DNA of 64,000 nt from Flavobacteriaceae bacterium. GTDB lineage: Bacteria; Bacteroidota; Bacteroidia; Flavobacteriales; Flavobacteriaceae. The position numbers and the translations under genes are program-made. The stretch is taken from assembly GCA_947459635.1 (NCBI GenBank), contig CANHEA010000004.1, forward strand, positions 1 through 64,000. Reading direction: 5' to 3'. Shown here in pieces: positions 44,880-53,247 of this stretch (positions are counted from its first letter, which is position 1; each line of letters begins with the position of its first letter). The notes under the pieces are model-generated. The model was given only the letters and a program-made list of their open reading frames with translations. It ran no database searches and was not told the origin of the DNA.

Positions 44880-46385
44880 CTAAAAGAAACCTAACTTGTT
44901 TTTATCATACGAAATCAACATGTTTTTCACTTGTCGGTAATGGTCGAGCATCATTTTGTGATTTTCTCTACCGAAACCTGATTTTTTATAACCCCCAAAC
45001 GGTGCATGTGCTGGATATGCATGGTAACTATTAACCCAAACACGGCCCGCTTGAATAGCTCTTGGCACTTGATATATTTCGTGTGCATCGCGCGTCCAAA
45101 CGCCTGAACCCAATCCGTATAAAGTGTCGTTGGCGATTTCTATGGCTTCTTCGACCGTTTTGAATGTTGTCACGCACAATACCGGTCCAAAAATTTCCTC
45201 TTGAAACACACGCATTTTGTTATTGCCTTTGAAAATTGTAGGTTGAATGTAATAACCGCCCGCCAATTCACCATCAAGATGATTGATTTCGCCACCGACT
45301 AAAACTTCAGCGCCTTCTTCTTTTCCTATTTTCAAGTACGATTGAATTTTTTCATACTGATCGTTGGATGCTTGTGCGCCCATCATCACGGTTCCGTCTA
45401 ACGGATGTCCGATTTTGATGGCTTTGACACGTTCGATAATTCTTGGCATCAACTTGTCATAGATATCTTCTTGAATTAACAAACGAGATGGACAAGTACA
45501 GATTTCACCTTGATTTAGGGCAAACATTACTGCACCTTCAATCGCTTTGTCAAAGAATGCATCATCAGCATCAGCAACGGATGAGAAGAAAATATTGGGT
45601 GATTTTCCACCTAATTCCATAGTTACGGGAACTAAATTTTCAGAAGCGTATTGCATGATTAAACGTCCAGTTGTAGTTTCTCCAGTAAAGGAAACTTTTG
45701 CTACTCTGTCTGATTGCGCTAATGGTTTTCCAGCTTCTAGTCCAAAACCTGTAACGATGTTTAGAACTCCTGGTGGGAGAATATCTTGGATTAATTCCAT
45801 CAACACCATAATAGAAGTTGGGGTTTGTTCTGCTGGTTTTACGACACAACAGTTTCCGGCAGCTAAAGCTGGAGCGATTTTCCATGTCGCCATAAGCAGT
45901 GGGAAATTCCACGGAATGATTTGTCCAACTACACCTAGTGGTTCGCTCAAACATATGCTAACCGTGTTTTCGTCATGTTCAGAAATGCTGCCTTCTTCGG
46001 CGCGAATTACACCAGCGAAATACCGGAAATGATCGATAACTAGAGGTAAATCAGCGGCGCGGGTTTCACGAATGGCTTTCCCGTTGTCGATGGTTTCTAC
46101 GATAGCGAGGTATTCGAGGTTTTCTTCGATGACGTTTGCAATTTTATTTAATAGATTGCTGCGGTGTGCTGCCGAAGATTTTCCCCACGTTTTGAATGCT
46201 TCGTGAGCTGCATCTAGTGCTAAATTGACATCGGCTTTGGTCGATCGAGCCGCTTTGGTAAATACTTTTCCGTCGATTGGAGAAATGTTTTCGAAATATT
46301 CTCCTCCGACTGGCGGTACAAATTTTCCGCCGATAAAATTGTCATACTGTGCCTTGAATTCAGGTCTTTGAACTATGTTACTCAT
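44880..46385 (-). CDS. NAD-dependent aldehyde dehydrogenase (ExaC/acetaldehyde dehydrogenase type)
   Basis: Oxidises an aldehyde, probably acetaldehyde or another short aliphatic one, to the acid. From the chosen start (ATG 46385, [20 protein letters not shown]) it has about 501 residues, normal for the family. NAD-binding [20 protein letters not shown], general base in MELGGKSPN, nucleophilic Cys in GEICTCPSR (Cys pair), and C-terminal [17 protein letters not shown] with a YDKNKLGFF end. A distal start at 46454 would span the -7 box. Gene neighbours DUF779 and AraC_N regulator form a recurrent aldehyde-response cluster. Confidence 0.93.
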   Translation of the reverse strand: MSNIVQRPEFKAQYDNFIGGKFVPPVGGEYFENISPIDGKVFTKAARSTKADVNLALDAAHEAFKTWGKSSAAHRSNLLNKIANVIEENLEYLAIVETIDNGKAIRETRAADLPLVIDHFRYFAGVIRAEEGSISEHDENTVSICLSEPLGVVGQIIPWNFPLLMATWKIAPALAAGNCCVVKPAEQTPTSIMVLMELIQDILPPGVLNIVTGFGLEAGKPLAQSDRVAKVSFTGETTTGRLIMQYASENLVPVTMELGGKSPNIFFSSVADADDAFFDKAIEGAVMFALNQGEICTCPSRLLIQEDIYDKLMPRIIERVKAIKIGHPLDGTVMMGAQASNDQYEKIQSYLKIGKEEGAEVLVGGEINHLDGELAGGYYIQPTIFKGNNKMRVFQEEIFGPVLCVTTFKTVEEAIEIANDTLYGLGSGVWTRDAHEIYQVPRAIQAGRVWVNSYHAYPAHAPFGGYKKSGFGRENHKMMLDHYRQVKNMLISYDKNKLGFF

Positions 46386-46408
46386 CTTTTTATGGTTTTT
46401 GGTTCGCT

Positions 46409-46416
46409 CAAATGTA
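46409..46416 (-). promoter_or_regulatory. -7 promoter box of the aldehyde dehydrogenase gene
   Basis: Read on the minus strand as TACATTTG, a TAnnTTTG match 24 bases before ATG 46385. It lies inside the longer possible reading frame and so decides for the shorter start. Confidence 0.5.
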
Positions 46417-46436
46417 CTTTCATGGTTGACATTTGA

Positions 46437-46464
46437 ATAGCACAATTCGGTCAACTGATAGCAC
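46437..46464 (-). promoter_or_regulatory. Candidate AraC-type operator: direct repeat at two helical turns
   Basis: ATAGCAC occurs at 46437-46443 and 46458-46464, 21 bases apart in the same orientation, at and upstream of the expected -33 position of the aldehyde dehydrogenase promoter. AraC-family activators bind such direct repeats. GTTGAC (46425-46430) and GTCAAC (46450-46455) also form an inverted pair in the same place. Confidence 0.4.
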
Positions 46465-46582
46465 TAAATTTCCATATTCCTTTTTTAACGTATTTTTTTT
46501 AAGGGATTCTGATTTAATGGGCTTCAAGTTATAGAATTCTCAATTTGTTTTCTTGTGAATCGCATTTGAATACCACTGCCCT

Positions 46583-46656
46583 AGCCCTGATAGTAGCGGT
46601 ATCCTTTTGCGCCGGTTTTCGGCGTGAAAGATTTAGCGGATAGCAGGTTCCCGGCT
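46583..46656 (+). repeat. Structured intergenic repeat, copy 2
   Basis: Same fold as copy 1. The apical stem differs: CTTTTGCGCC with GGCGTGAAAG, pairing kept through G-U pairs and an extra GC extension. The outer stems AGCC/GGCT and CCTG/CAGG are unchanged. Lies upstream of pheT, ahead of its promoter box. Confidence 0.75.
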
Positions 46657-46714
46657 CCTAAAAAAATTGCTTCAAAAAGTTGCCATTTTCTTTCGAACTC
46701 CAAACTGCAATGCT

Positions 46715-46722
46715 TATATTTG
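46715..46722 (+). promoter_or_regulatory. -7 promoter box of pheT
   Basis: TATATTTG, a TAnnTTTG match, 28 bases before the ATG at 46750. A possible TTG start at 46735 would lie about at the transcription start and is rejected. Confidence 0.55.
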
Positions 46723-46749
46723 CGACCTTAAAATTTGTATTTAAAACCC

Positions 46750-49170
46750 ATGAAAATCTCGTACAACTGGTTAAAACAATTCATTAAAATCGATTGGAAA
46801 TCTGACGAAACTGCAGCGCTATTAACCGATCTTGGTTTAGAAGTGGAAGTCGTAGAAAAATACCAATCCGTAAAAGGTGGTCTGGAAGGGATTGTCGTTG
46901 GGCATGTTTTGACTTGTGTACAGCATCCTAATGCCGATCGATTGAAAGTAACTACGGTTGATTTGGGAGATGGCACGCCAGTTCAAATTGTATGTGGCGC
47001 CAGCAATGTTGCCGCTGGACAGAAAGTACCTGTTGCCACGATTGGATCGACTTTGTACGATAAAGATGGAAATGCATTCGTCATCAAGAAAGGAAAAATT
47101 CGAGACGAGGAAAGTCACGGAATGATCTGCGCTGAAGACGAAATTGGGCTAGGAACGGGCCATGACGGGATTATGGTGTTAGATGCCAATTTGAAACCTG
47201 GAACTTCTGTCGCCAAAATCTTTAAAGTAGAAAATGACGAAATCTTTGAAATTGGATTAACGCCCAATCGCGCCGATGCGATGAGTCACCTTGGAACTGC
47301 GAGAGATTTGCGTGCGGGACTTATTCAAAGTGGTGTCAACGTGGAGTTGATTACACCTTCTGTAAGTAACTTTAGAATAGACAAGCGTACTTTAAAAATA
47401 GATGTCAAAGTAGAAAACGGCAAATTAGCACCAAGATATTGCGGCGTTACCATTTCAGGAATTACCGTAAAACCGTCACCAGAATGGCTGCAAAACCGTT
47501 TAAAATCGATTGGATTAAATCCAAAAAACAATATCGTTGACGTTACTAATTACGTGCTACACGAATTGGGCCAGCCGCTTCACGCCTTTGATGCGTCGAA
47601 AATTAACGGTAAAATTTTGGTTAAAACATTGACTGCAGGAACGAAATTTACCACGCTGGATGATGTGGAGCGAACGTTGCATGAAGAGGATTTAATGATT
47701 TGCGATGAGAAAGGACCAATGTGTATTGCGGGCGTTTTTGGAGGTAAACACTCTGGTGTTAGCGAAAGCACGACCAACATATTTTTAGAAAGCGCTTATT
47801 TTAATCCGGTAAGTATTCGTAAAACAGCTAAGAGACACGGTTTGAGTACAGATGCTTCGTTTCGTTTTGAGCGCGGCATTGATCCGACAATTACCGAATT
47901 TGCTTTGAAAAGAGCCGCTTTGTTAATTCAAGAAGTGGCTGGAGGCGAAATTACTTCGGATGTGATCGACATTTATCCAAAGAAGATTGAAGATTTCCCT
48001 GTATTTTTGAATTTTGCCAAAACAGCCAAGCTCATTGGACAAGAATTATCTAAAGAAATTATCAAGAAAATTTTGGCGTCGTTGGACATCAAAGTCAATA
48101 GTGTTACCGATGCCGGCTTAGGCTTGACCATTCCTGCGTATCGCGTGGATGTCCAAAGAGAAATTGATGTGATTGAAGAAATCCTGCGTGTGTATGGCTA
48201 TAACAACATCAACTTCACTAAGAAACTCAATGCGACCGTTTCGAACTCAGCACGAACGGAAGATTACAAACTACAAAACATCGTAGGAAATCAACTGAAT
48301 TCGCTGGGCTTTAATGAAATGATGGCGAATTCCTTAACTAGTCCAGAGTATGTTGCGCTCTCTGAAATGCTGCAAACGGAACACAACGTGACGATGTTGA
48401 ATCCGCTGAGCAATGAGTTATCAACAATGCGACAATCTTTATTATTTTCTGGATTAGAAGCTATTTCGTATAACATCAATCGTCGAAATTCAGATCTAAA
48501 ATTATTTGAATTTGGAAAATCGTACCATCGTTTTGAATCGGGTTATGAAGAATTAAAACACCTGACGCTCTTCCTTTCGGGCAATCGAAATGCTGAAAAT
48601 TGGACTGCGGGGCAAACGCCTACTGATTTCTTCCTTTTTAAGGGATATATCGATGCTATTATTTCTAGATTGGGTATCGACAAAATCAAAACTGAACCAC
48701 TACAATCAGACGTTTTTGCAGAAGGATTGACCATGGTAATTGGTGAAGAAAAACTGGTCGAATTTGGAACCGTGAGAAAAAATATTCTGAAACACTTTGA
48801 TATCACACAAGAAGTCTTATTTGCTGATTTTAATTGGAATTTGGTTTTGAAAGTGATCAATACAAAAATCAAGTTTACTGACATTCCGAAATATCCCGAA
48901 GTGCGCAGAGATTTGGCGTTGTTACTCGATGAGAACATTAGTTTTGAAGCAATCTACAAAATTGCAAGACAAAGCGAAAAAACGCTATTAAAAGATATTG
49001 TTTTGTTTGATGTTTACAACGGCAATAACCTCCCAGAAGGTAAAAAATCTTACGCGATTAGTTTTACCATTCAAGACTTTTCTAAGACACTCACCGACGA
49101 ACAAATTGACAAAGTAATGAGTAAACTCCAAAAAAGTTTAACGTCGGAACTTGGTGCTATTTTACGTTAA
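46750..49170 (+). CDS. pheT: Phenylalanyl-tRNA synthetase beta subunit
   Basis: Beta subunit of the alpha2-beta2 enzyme that charges tRNA-Phe; it provides editing of Tyr-tRNA-Phe and tRNA anticodon binding. About 806 residues from ATG 46750 (MKISYNWLKQFIKIDW). Order: EMAP/tRNA-binding domain (VGHVLTCVQHPNADRLKVTT), B3/B4 editing region (LHEELGQ-type VLHELGQPLHAFDA), B5 domain, catalytic-like core, and C-terminal ferredoxin-fold anticodon-binding domain (YPEVRRDLALLLDE). pheS is not adjacent, as is common in Bacteroidota. Confidence 0.96.
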   Translation: MKISYNWLKQFIKIDWKSDETAALLTDLGLEVEVVEKYQSVKGGLEGIVVGHVLTCVQHPNADRLKVTTVDLGDGTPVQIVCGASNVAAGQKVPVATIGSTLYDKDGNAFVIKKGKIRDEESHGMICAEDEIGLGTGHDGIMVLDANLKPGTSVAKIFKVENDEIFEIGLTPNRADAMSHLGTARDLRAGLIQSGVNVELITPSVSNFRIDKRTLKIDVKVENGKLAPRYCGVTISGITVKPSPEWLQNRLKSIGLNPKNNIVDVTNYVLHELGQPLHAFDASKINGKILVKTLTAGTKFTTLDDVERTLHEEDLMICDEKGPMCIAGVFGGKHSGVSESTTNIFLESAYFNPVSIRKTAKRHGLSTDASFRFERGIDPTITEFALKRAALLIQEVAGGEITSDVIDIYPKKIEDFPVFLNFAKTAKLIGQELSKEIIKKILASLDIKVNSVTDAGLGLTIPAYRVDVQREIDVIEEILRVYGYNNINFTKKLNATVSNSARTEDYKLQNIVGNQLNSLGFNEMMANSLTSPEYVALSEMLQTEHNVTMLNPLSNELSTMRQSLLFSGLEAISYNINRRNSDLKLFEFGKSYHRFESGYEELKHLTLFLSGNRNAENWTAGQTPTDFFLFKGYIDAIISRLGIDKIKTEPLQSDVFAEGLTMVIGEEKLVEFGTVRKNILKHFDITQEVLFADFNWNLVLKVINTKIKFTDIPKYPEVRRDLALLLDENISFEAIYKIARQSEKTLLKDIVLFDVYNGNNLPEGKKSYAISFTIQDFSKTLTDEQIDKVMSKLQKSLTSELGAILR

Positions 49171-49218
49171 TATTGGGTATATTTGTAACTAGAATTCTAA
49201 CTTTAAAATGATATAAAA

Positions 49219-49608
49219 ATGAAAATGAAATCTTTAGCAATTGTGCTTTTTCTTTTTGCTGTAAACACGATTAGCGCACAATCTACATTTGACAAATGGC
49301 CAGCCATTAAGGAGTTTCACGAAGTGATGTCTCAAACTTTCCACCCTTCAGAAGAAGGTAATTTAGATCCAATTAAAACGCGTTCGGAAGAATTAATGAA
49401 TAAAGCTGCAGTGCTTTTGAAATCGGATATTCCAGCTGAATTTAAAACTGCGGCGGTGTTAGCTTCTGCTGAAAAATTACAATTAAAAAGCAAATCTTTG
49501 CATAAATTAGTGCAGTCAAAAGGTGCGGATGCCGATATTAAAAAATCGTTGGCGGAACTTCATGATGTTTTTCATGAAATAGTGGGACTTTGCGCCGAGA
49601 AGAAATAA
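49219..49608 (+). CDS. Small secreted helical protein of unknown function
   Basis: I do not recognise the family with confidence. The 129-residue protein has a signal peptide ending ISAQ (about 21). The mature part is predicted helical: KEFHEVMSQTFHPSEEGNL, then KTRSEELMNKAAVLLKSDIP and HDVFHEIVGLC, with several His and one Cys (HEVMSQTFH, HDVFHEIVGLCAEK). The His/Cys layout is reminiscent of four-helix metal or heme-binding proteins, which is only a guess. Starts 48 bases after pheT, same strand. Confidence 0.65.
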   Translation: MKMKSLAIVLFLFAVNTISAQSTFDKWPAIKEFHEVMSQTFHPSEEGNLDPIKTRSEELMNKAAVLLKSDIPAEFKTAAVLASAEKLQLKSKSLHKLVQSKGADADIKKSLAELHDVFHEIVGLCAEKK

Positions 49609-49651
49609 GGAAACTACTATAAAAACATAAAAGTGGTTTTTTTAAGAATTG

Positions 49652-49709
49652 GCCACGAATTGACGAATTTTTGAAAATTTATTCGTGAATTCGTGGCTTA
49701 TTTTTTTTT
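49652..49709 (+). terminator. Large hairpin terminator after the small secreted protein gene
   Basis: Arms GCCACGAATTGACGAAT (49652-49668) and ATTCGTGAATTCGTGGC (49681-49697), 16 of 17 positions paired, 12-base loop, then ten T residues. It looks like a dispersed repeat that has been used as a terminator. Confidence 0.75.
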
Positions 49710-49752
49710 CAACAAATCGTAAATCTAAAATCCTAAATCTAAAATTAAACTT

Positions 49753-49760
49753 TACATTTG
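49753..49760 (+). promoter_or_regulatory. -7 promoter box of the pRiA4b ORF-3-like gene
   Basis: TACATTTG, a TAnnTTTG match, 22 bases before the ATG. Immediately upstream is an AAATC-type simple repeat run (about 49716-49745). Confidence 0.45.
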
Positions 49761-49782
49761 GGCTTTCAAAAATTAAGTTATT

Positions 49783-50331
49783 ATGGTTTATAAATTCAGA
49801 GTAATTCTCGACACTGAAGAAGATATTTTTAGAGACATTGCCATTCTTGAAGACGATACTTTAGAGGATTTACACAATGCAATTGTAAATGCTTTTGATT
49901 TTGACGGATTGGAATTGGCGTCATTTTACACCTGTGACAACCAATGGAATCAAGACGAAGAAATTCCCCTTTTTGATACGGGAGACGTTGCTGGTGAAAT
50001 GAAAACGATGGCTGATTATCCTTTGTCTTCAATTCTAGATAAAGAACATACCAAAATTATTTACGTGTATGATTTTCTGAACATGTGGACGTTTTTGGTC
50101 GAATTGGCAGCGATTGAAGAAATTGAAGTCGGAGAAACCTATCCAAGTACCTTATTTTCTCATGGCATCATGCCAATGGACGCAGGTGACAAATCGTTTG
50201 AAGCAGATATGACCGATGACATCTATGGTGAATTTGAAGATGATTTAGACGAAGACGACCTCGACATGTTTGACGATAACGAAGGCGGCGAAAGTTTTGA
50301 GGATTACGGATTTGAGGAGAATTGGAATTAA
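49783..50331 (+). CDS. Plasmid pRiA4b ORF-3-like protein (IS1096 TnpR-like family)
   Basis: A 182-residue acidic cytoplasmic protein. Residues 1-140 match the pRiA4b ORF-3 family: FRVILDTEEDIFRDIAILED, LHNAIVNAFDFDGLELASFY, and IIYVYDFLNMWTFLVEL. The tail (about 145-182) is almost all Asp/Glu. The family is named for a plasmid gene and is often called a transposon passenger, but chromosomal copies with unknown function are widespread; no transposase is nearby. Monocistronic with its own -7 box; followed by a CTGAG array. Confidence 0.8.
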   Translation: MVYKFRVILDTEEDIFRDIAILEDDTLEDLHNAIVNAFDFDGLELASFYTCDNQWNQDEEIPLFDTGDVAGEMKTMADYPLSSILDKEHTKIIYVYDFLNMWTFLVELAAIEEIEVGETYPSTLFSHGIMPMDAGDKSFEADMTDDIYGEFEDDLDEDDLDMFDDNEGGESFEDYGFEENWN

Positions 50332-50338
50332 AAAGTGC

Positions 50339-50808
50339 CTGAGAAACTGAGTTGCTGAGTTGCTGAGTTTTTTGGTTATATTTGAGTTTAATTTTAAATA
50401 TACGCCAAATGAAAACTTTCCGAAATTTGCTGATCTGGCAAAAATCAATGATTTTAGTAACCAGTAACTATCAACTAACACAAAAATTCCCTAAAGAAGA
50501 AATCTTTGGATTGACTTCCCAAATTAGAAGATGTTCAGTTTCCATTCCGAGTAATATTGCTGAAGGATATGGAAGGCAAAGCAACAAAGAATTTGCTAGA
50601 TTTTTGAATATTGCTGTCAGCTCTTTATTTGAATATCAAACCCAAATTGAAATTGCAAAAAATATAAATTACATAAACGAAGAAGAATTTAACCAATTAT
50701 ATGAGAAAAGTAGGGAATTAGAAGCGATGATTATCTCCTTTACCAAAAAAGTGAATTCGGTAAACTAGAAAACTCAGAAACTCAGAAACTCAGCAACTCA
50801 GCAACTCA
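50339..50808. repeat. CTGAG/CTCAG inverted arrays enclosing the four-helix-bundle gene
   Basis: Left array 50339-50370 (CTGAG units) lies right after the pRiA4b-like gene; right array about 50769-50808 (CTCAG units) ends just before the NdpA-like start codon. TGAGTTGCTGAGTTGCTGAG (plus TTT; 50348-50370) is a perfect 23-base reverse complement of 50786-50808. A complete gene sits between the arms. Confidence 0.85.
50409..50768 (+). CDS. Four-helix-bundle protein (23S rRNA intervening-sequence protein family)
   Basis: A 119-residue protein from ATG 50409 (MKTFRNLLIWQKSMILVTSN). The family was first found in intervening sequences of 23S rRNA genes and forms pentameric four-helix bundles. Landmarks: an early WQKSM segment, FPKEEIFGLTSQIRRCSVSI, PSNIAEGYGRQSNKEFARFL, and SSLFEYQTQIEIA. 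It lies on its own between unrelated genes, enclosed by an inverted pair of short tandem arrays. Function unproven; related Avd proteins serve diversity-generating retroelements, but no reverse transcriptase is near. Confidence 0.85.
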   Translation: MKTFRNLLIWQKSMILVTSNYQLTQKFPKEEIFGLTSQIRRCSVSIPSNIAEGYGRQSNKEFARFLNIAVSSLFEYQTQIEIAKNINYINEEEFNQLYEKSRELEAMIISFTKKVNSVN

Positions 50809-50811
50809 AAA

Positions 50812-51870
50812 ATGATCAACTTATACAATACCCACATCGAAAACCTTTCTATTCACAGAGTGGGAAATAAAAGCCGAAACGAAGCAATTTTTCTATCTGA
50901 CCAACCCTACAATTTGAACGATGAGATTGTACCCTTGCTCAAAGAATATTTTCTAAAACCATTTCGAGAAAAAGAAGAAAACTATTTTCAATTTGCGCAT
51001 GAAGTCGACTTGGATTACAATGACATGTATAAACTTGTAAGTGAAGTTTTCGACAATCCGAGCAGCATTCATGATGTTTCTAAAAAAATCACGAAACATT
51101 TGTTCGAGCAGTCCAATCATCCGCACATCAAGAATGGTGAAGTGTATGTAACGTATTTGACTAACTTGAATATCGACAATACTATAGTGGATGCTGTGGG
51201 CATTTTTAAAAGTGAAATACAATCAGATTTCATGCAATTTGAGGAGAAAGGCAGCACACTGGAAATGATTTTGCAACAAGGCATCAACCTCAACAAATTA
51301 GACAAAGGTTGCCTGATTTTCAACCACAAAAAAGAAGAAGGTTTCAAAATATTGTCTGTAGATAGCAACAGATACGACGCTCGTTATTGGCTAGAACATT
51401 TTCTTTCGGTTGATGCTTTTGAAGATGAAAATTTTATCACCAAAAAGTACCTAAAATTCTGTCAAGGCTTCGCCAAAGACGTTGTTTTTCCAGCGGAAGA
51501 CAAGAAAGAAGAAGTAATGTTTATGAATCGATCGGTGAATTATTTTGCCAAAAACGATCAATTTGAAGAAACTAATTTTTTGAATGAAGTTTTAGACAAT
51601 CCCGATTTAATTCCTGAGTTCAAGAACTATAAAGTAGACAAAGGAGAAAAATATTCTATTGAAGACGTTACTACTTTCCCAATTGCCAATGCTGCGGTTT
51701 CTGATGCGCGAAAATCTATTAAGAATGTGATCAATTTGGATACACATATTCAAATAAAAATGGACTTTATCAATCCAGAAAGCGCGGAGAAATACGTAGA
51801 AAAAGGCTGGGATGAAGAAAAGCAAATGTATTATTATTTGGTGTATTTCAATAAAGAACAAAAGAGTTAA
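50812..51870 (+). CDS. Nucleoid-associated protein NdpA-like (37-kDa family)
   Basis: A 352-residue protein of the NdpA/YejK nucleoid-associated family. Landmarks: the opening YNTHIENLSIHRVGNKSRNE, LLKEYFLKPFREKEENYFQF, the HIKNGEVYVTYL and DAVGIFKSE segments, and DARYWLEHFLSVDAFEDENF. The family binds nucleoid DNA, but in Bacteroidota the role has not been shown. The start codon follows the CTCAG array by 3 bases. A terminator follows. Confidence 0.85.
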   Translation: MINLYNTHIENLSIHRVGNKSRNEAIFLSDQPYNLNDEIVPLLKEYFLKPFREKEENYFQFAHEVDLDYNDMYKLVSEVFDNPSSIHDVSKKITKHLFEQSNHPHIKNGEVYVTYLTNLNIDNTIVDAVGIFKSEIQSDFMQFEEKGSTLEMILQQGINLNKLDKGCLIFNHKKEEGFKILSVDSNRYDARYWLEHFLSVDAFEDENFITKKYLKFCQGFAKDVVFPAEDKKEEVMFMNRSVNYFAKNDQFEETNFLNEVLDNPDLIPEFKNYKVDKGEKYSIEDVTTFPIANAAVSDARKSIKNVINLDTHIQIKMDFINPESAEKYVEKGWDEEKQMYYYLVYFNKEQKS

Positions 51871-51892
51871 GTTGTTAATTTATAACAAAGTA

Positions 51893-51930
51893 AATCCTCA
51901 ACGCTAATGCTATTGGGGATTTTTTTTTTA
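51893..51930 (+). terminator. Terminator of the NdpA-like gene, merged with the next promoter
   Basis: Stem AATCCTCA (51893-51900) / TGGGGATT (51914-51921; one G-U pair), then a run of ten T. The end of the T run overlaps TATATTTG (51929-51936), the -7 box of the next gene. Confidence 0.8.
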
Positions 51931-51936
51931 TATTTG
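51929..51936 (+). promoter_or_regulatory. -7 promoter box of the gene at 51961
   Basis: TATATTTG, a TAnnTTTG match, 24 bases before the ATG, starting inside the upstream terminator's T run. Confidence 0.5.
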
Positions 51937-51960
51937 ATACTGACCAAAATTTGATTTGAC

Positions 51961-53076
51961 ATGAAAAAAATATATTGCTTTGGATTGATTTTGTTTACTG
52001 TAGCGCTCAGCAGTCAAAAGTTATTTATAACAAAGTCTGTCAATGACAATTCAAATTTGAGTAGTTATTTTTCCAAAATAAATACGACAGACGGCAGTAT
52101 TATGGCTGATTTTCCAATAACTGCAGATGGCTCTTCGAGCGTTCTTCCAAGGGGTCCTGTATACGGAAGCCAGACTAATTCTATTTATTCTTTTAAAGGA
52201 ACTCGGATATTTAGCTACAATGCGGACAACTTTCTCGAATATGCGTCCATAGGTGGTTCGGTAGATTTTCTTTACCCCTATGATCAAATAATATTTGTTA
52301 AAAATCGTCTTTTTGCCATGCGGTCATACAATACCAATGGATTTAATTACGAATTAACCCTTTTTGAGCTCAATAAAGACGATGGCTCAGTAATATATAC
52401 GCATACATGGACAGTTGTAGTCGGCACTAATGGTTGGGGCTCCTCCTTTTCACCAATAACCAATGAAATATTTATTGTATTTGGAAACAATCTTTCAAAA
52501 TACAACATTATCACCCAAGAATTAAATGTTTTTACCTTGCCAGGTGCGAATTTCTCTACATCTTATCCCGGAGTAATTGCTGCACAAGGTCGACTTTTCG
52601 CGCGAAAGAAAGATTTTGCGAATGGTCAATCGAATAATTATCTGGTAGAAATTGACCGACAAACAGGCGCGGTAATGGAGACAAATACATTAAATCCAGC
52701 TATTGGAAACCTTTACTATCCTGGAAGCCAACTAGTATTCCTGAAAGAAACAAAGGAGATTGCTTGTTTATACTACGGAAGTCCTTCTTTTCCAAATGAA
52801 AATATCATTGTGAAATATAATATTGATACCAGTGTTGAAACATTACTACATCTACCTACTGAGATTGCAACTTCTACATTAACAGAAAATTACGCCTCTT
52901 TGGTTTCCGTTGATTCAGAAGAATTAGCACTAGATGAGTTTGTGCAAAATTCTAATTCGAAAATCTCAGCGGTCTATAATTTGCTTGGTCAAAGTGTTCC
53001 AATCGATACCTACAACCAAATCTTGATTGTTGAATATGAAAATGGAGCAAGAGAAAAAATATTTAATTCAAAATAA
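51961..53076 (+). CDS. Secreted beta-propeller-like protein with possible T9SS tail
   Basis: A 371-residue exported protein. The signal peptide is short (about 1-18, MKKIYCFGLILFTVALSS). The body alternates strands and turns (SIYSFKGTRIFSYNA, NEIFIVFGNNLSKYN, GRLFARKKDF) in a way that suggests a beta-propeller. The last 50 residues (NSNSKISAVYNLLGQSVPID through ILIVEYENGAREKIF) resemble a shortened T9SS type A domain: YNLLGQ is typical, but the PNP start motif is missing. Function unknown. Between two terminator/promoter boundaries, so probably monocistronic. Confidence 0.7.
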   Translation: MKKIYCFGLILFTVALSSQKLFITKSVNDNSNLSSYFSKINTTDGSIMADFPITADGSSSVLPRGPVYGSQTNSIYSFKGTRIFSYNADNFLEYASIGGSVDFLYPYDQIIFVKNRLFAMRSYNTNGFNYELTLFELNKDDGSVIYTHTWTVVVGTNGWGSSFSPITNEIFIVFGNNLSKYNIITQELNVFTLPGANFSTSYPGVIAAQGRLFARKKDFANGQSNNYLVEIDRQTGAVMETNTLNPAIGNLYYPGSQLVFLKETKEIACLYYGSPSFPNENIIVKYNIDTSVETLLHLPTEIATSTLTENYASLVSVDSEELALDEFVQNSNSKISAVYNLLGQSVPIDTYNQILIVEYENGAREKIFNSK

Positions 53077-53191
53077 TAAAATGCAGCATAAGGCAAGTAG
53101 CCTATTCTTAGCTTCGATTAAGATTCTTCATGTTGTTTTTGTAAGTAATTAATTATTTTTTTACTCTATTAATGTATTTTAACGACATAAG

Positions 53192-53222
53192 TTGCTTTTA
53201 ATCTGCATTTTATATAGGTTTG
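53192..53222 (+). promoter_or_regulatory. Complete Bacteroidota-type promoter of the Cys-rich small gene
   Basis: TTG at 53192-53194, 20-base spacer, then TAGGTTTG at 53215-53222 (TAnnTTTG). This is the best -33/-7 pair in the window. Confidence 0.65.
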
Positions 53223-53247
53223 ACGTTTGAAATAATTTCACGTCAAA
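53219..53247 (+). promoter_or_regulatory. Palindrome overlapping promoter and start codon
   Basis: TTTGACGT (53219-53226) and ACGTCAAA (53240-53247) are perfect 8-base arms around 13 bases. The left arm overlaps the -7 box; the right arm ends on the A of the ATG at 53247. Candidate operator or translation-blocking hairpin. Confidence 0.5.

Larger units (their letters stand above)
46386..46749. other. 364-base divergent region between aldehyde dehydrogenase and pheT
   Basis: It contains no gene. From the dehydrogenase side: a minus-strand -7 box (46409-46416), a direct repeat ATAGCAC at 21-base spacing (46437-46464), an AT-rich stretch, repeat copy 2 (46583-46656), and the pheT -7 box (46715-46722). 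Confidence 0.65.

Noticed and set aside
49783-50331. Mobile element passenger (IS1096/pRiA4b label)
   Set aside because: No transposase, resolvase, terminal repeats or target duplication seen; base composition is like the surroundings.
50409-50768. Diversity-generating retroelement accessory protein (Avd)
   Set aside because: No reverse transcriptase or template/variable repeat pair is visible nearby; the protein fits the broader four-helix-bundle family.
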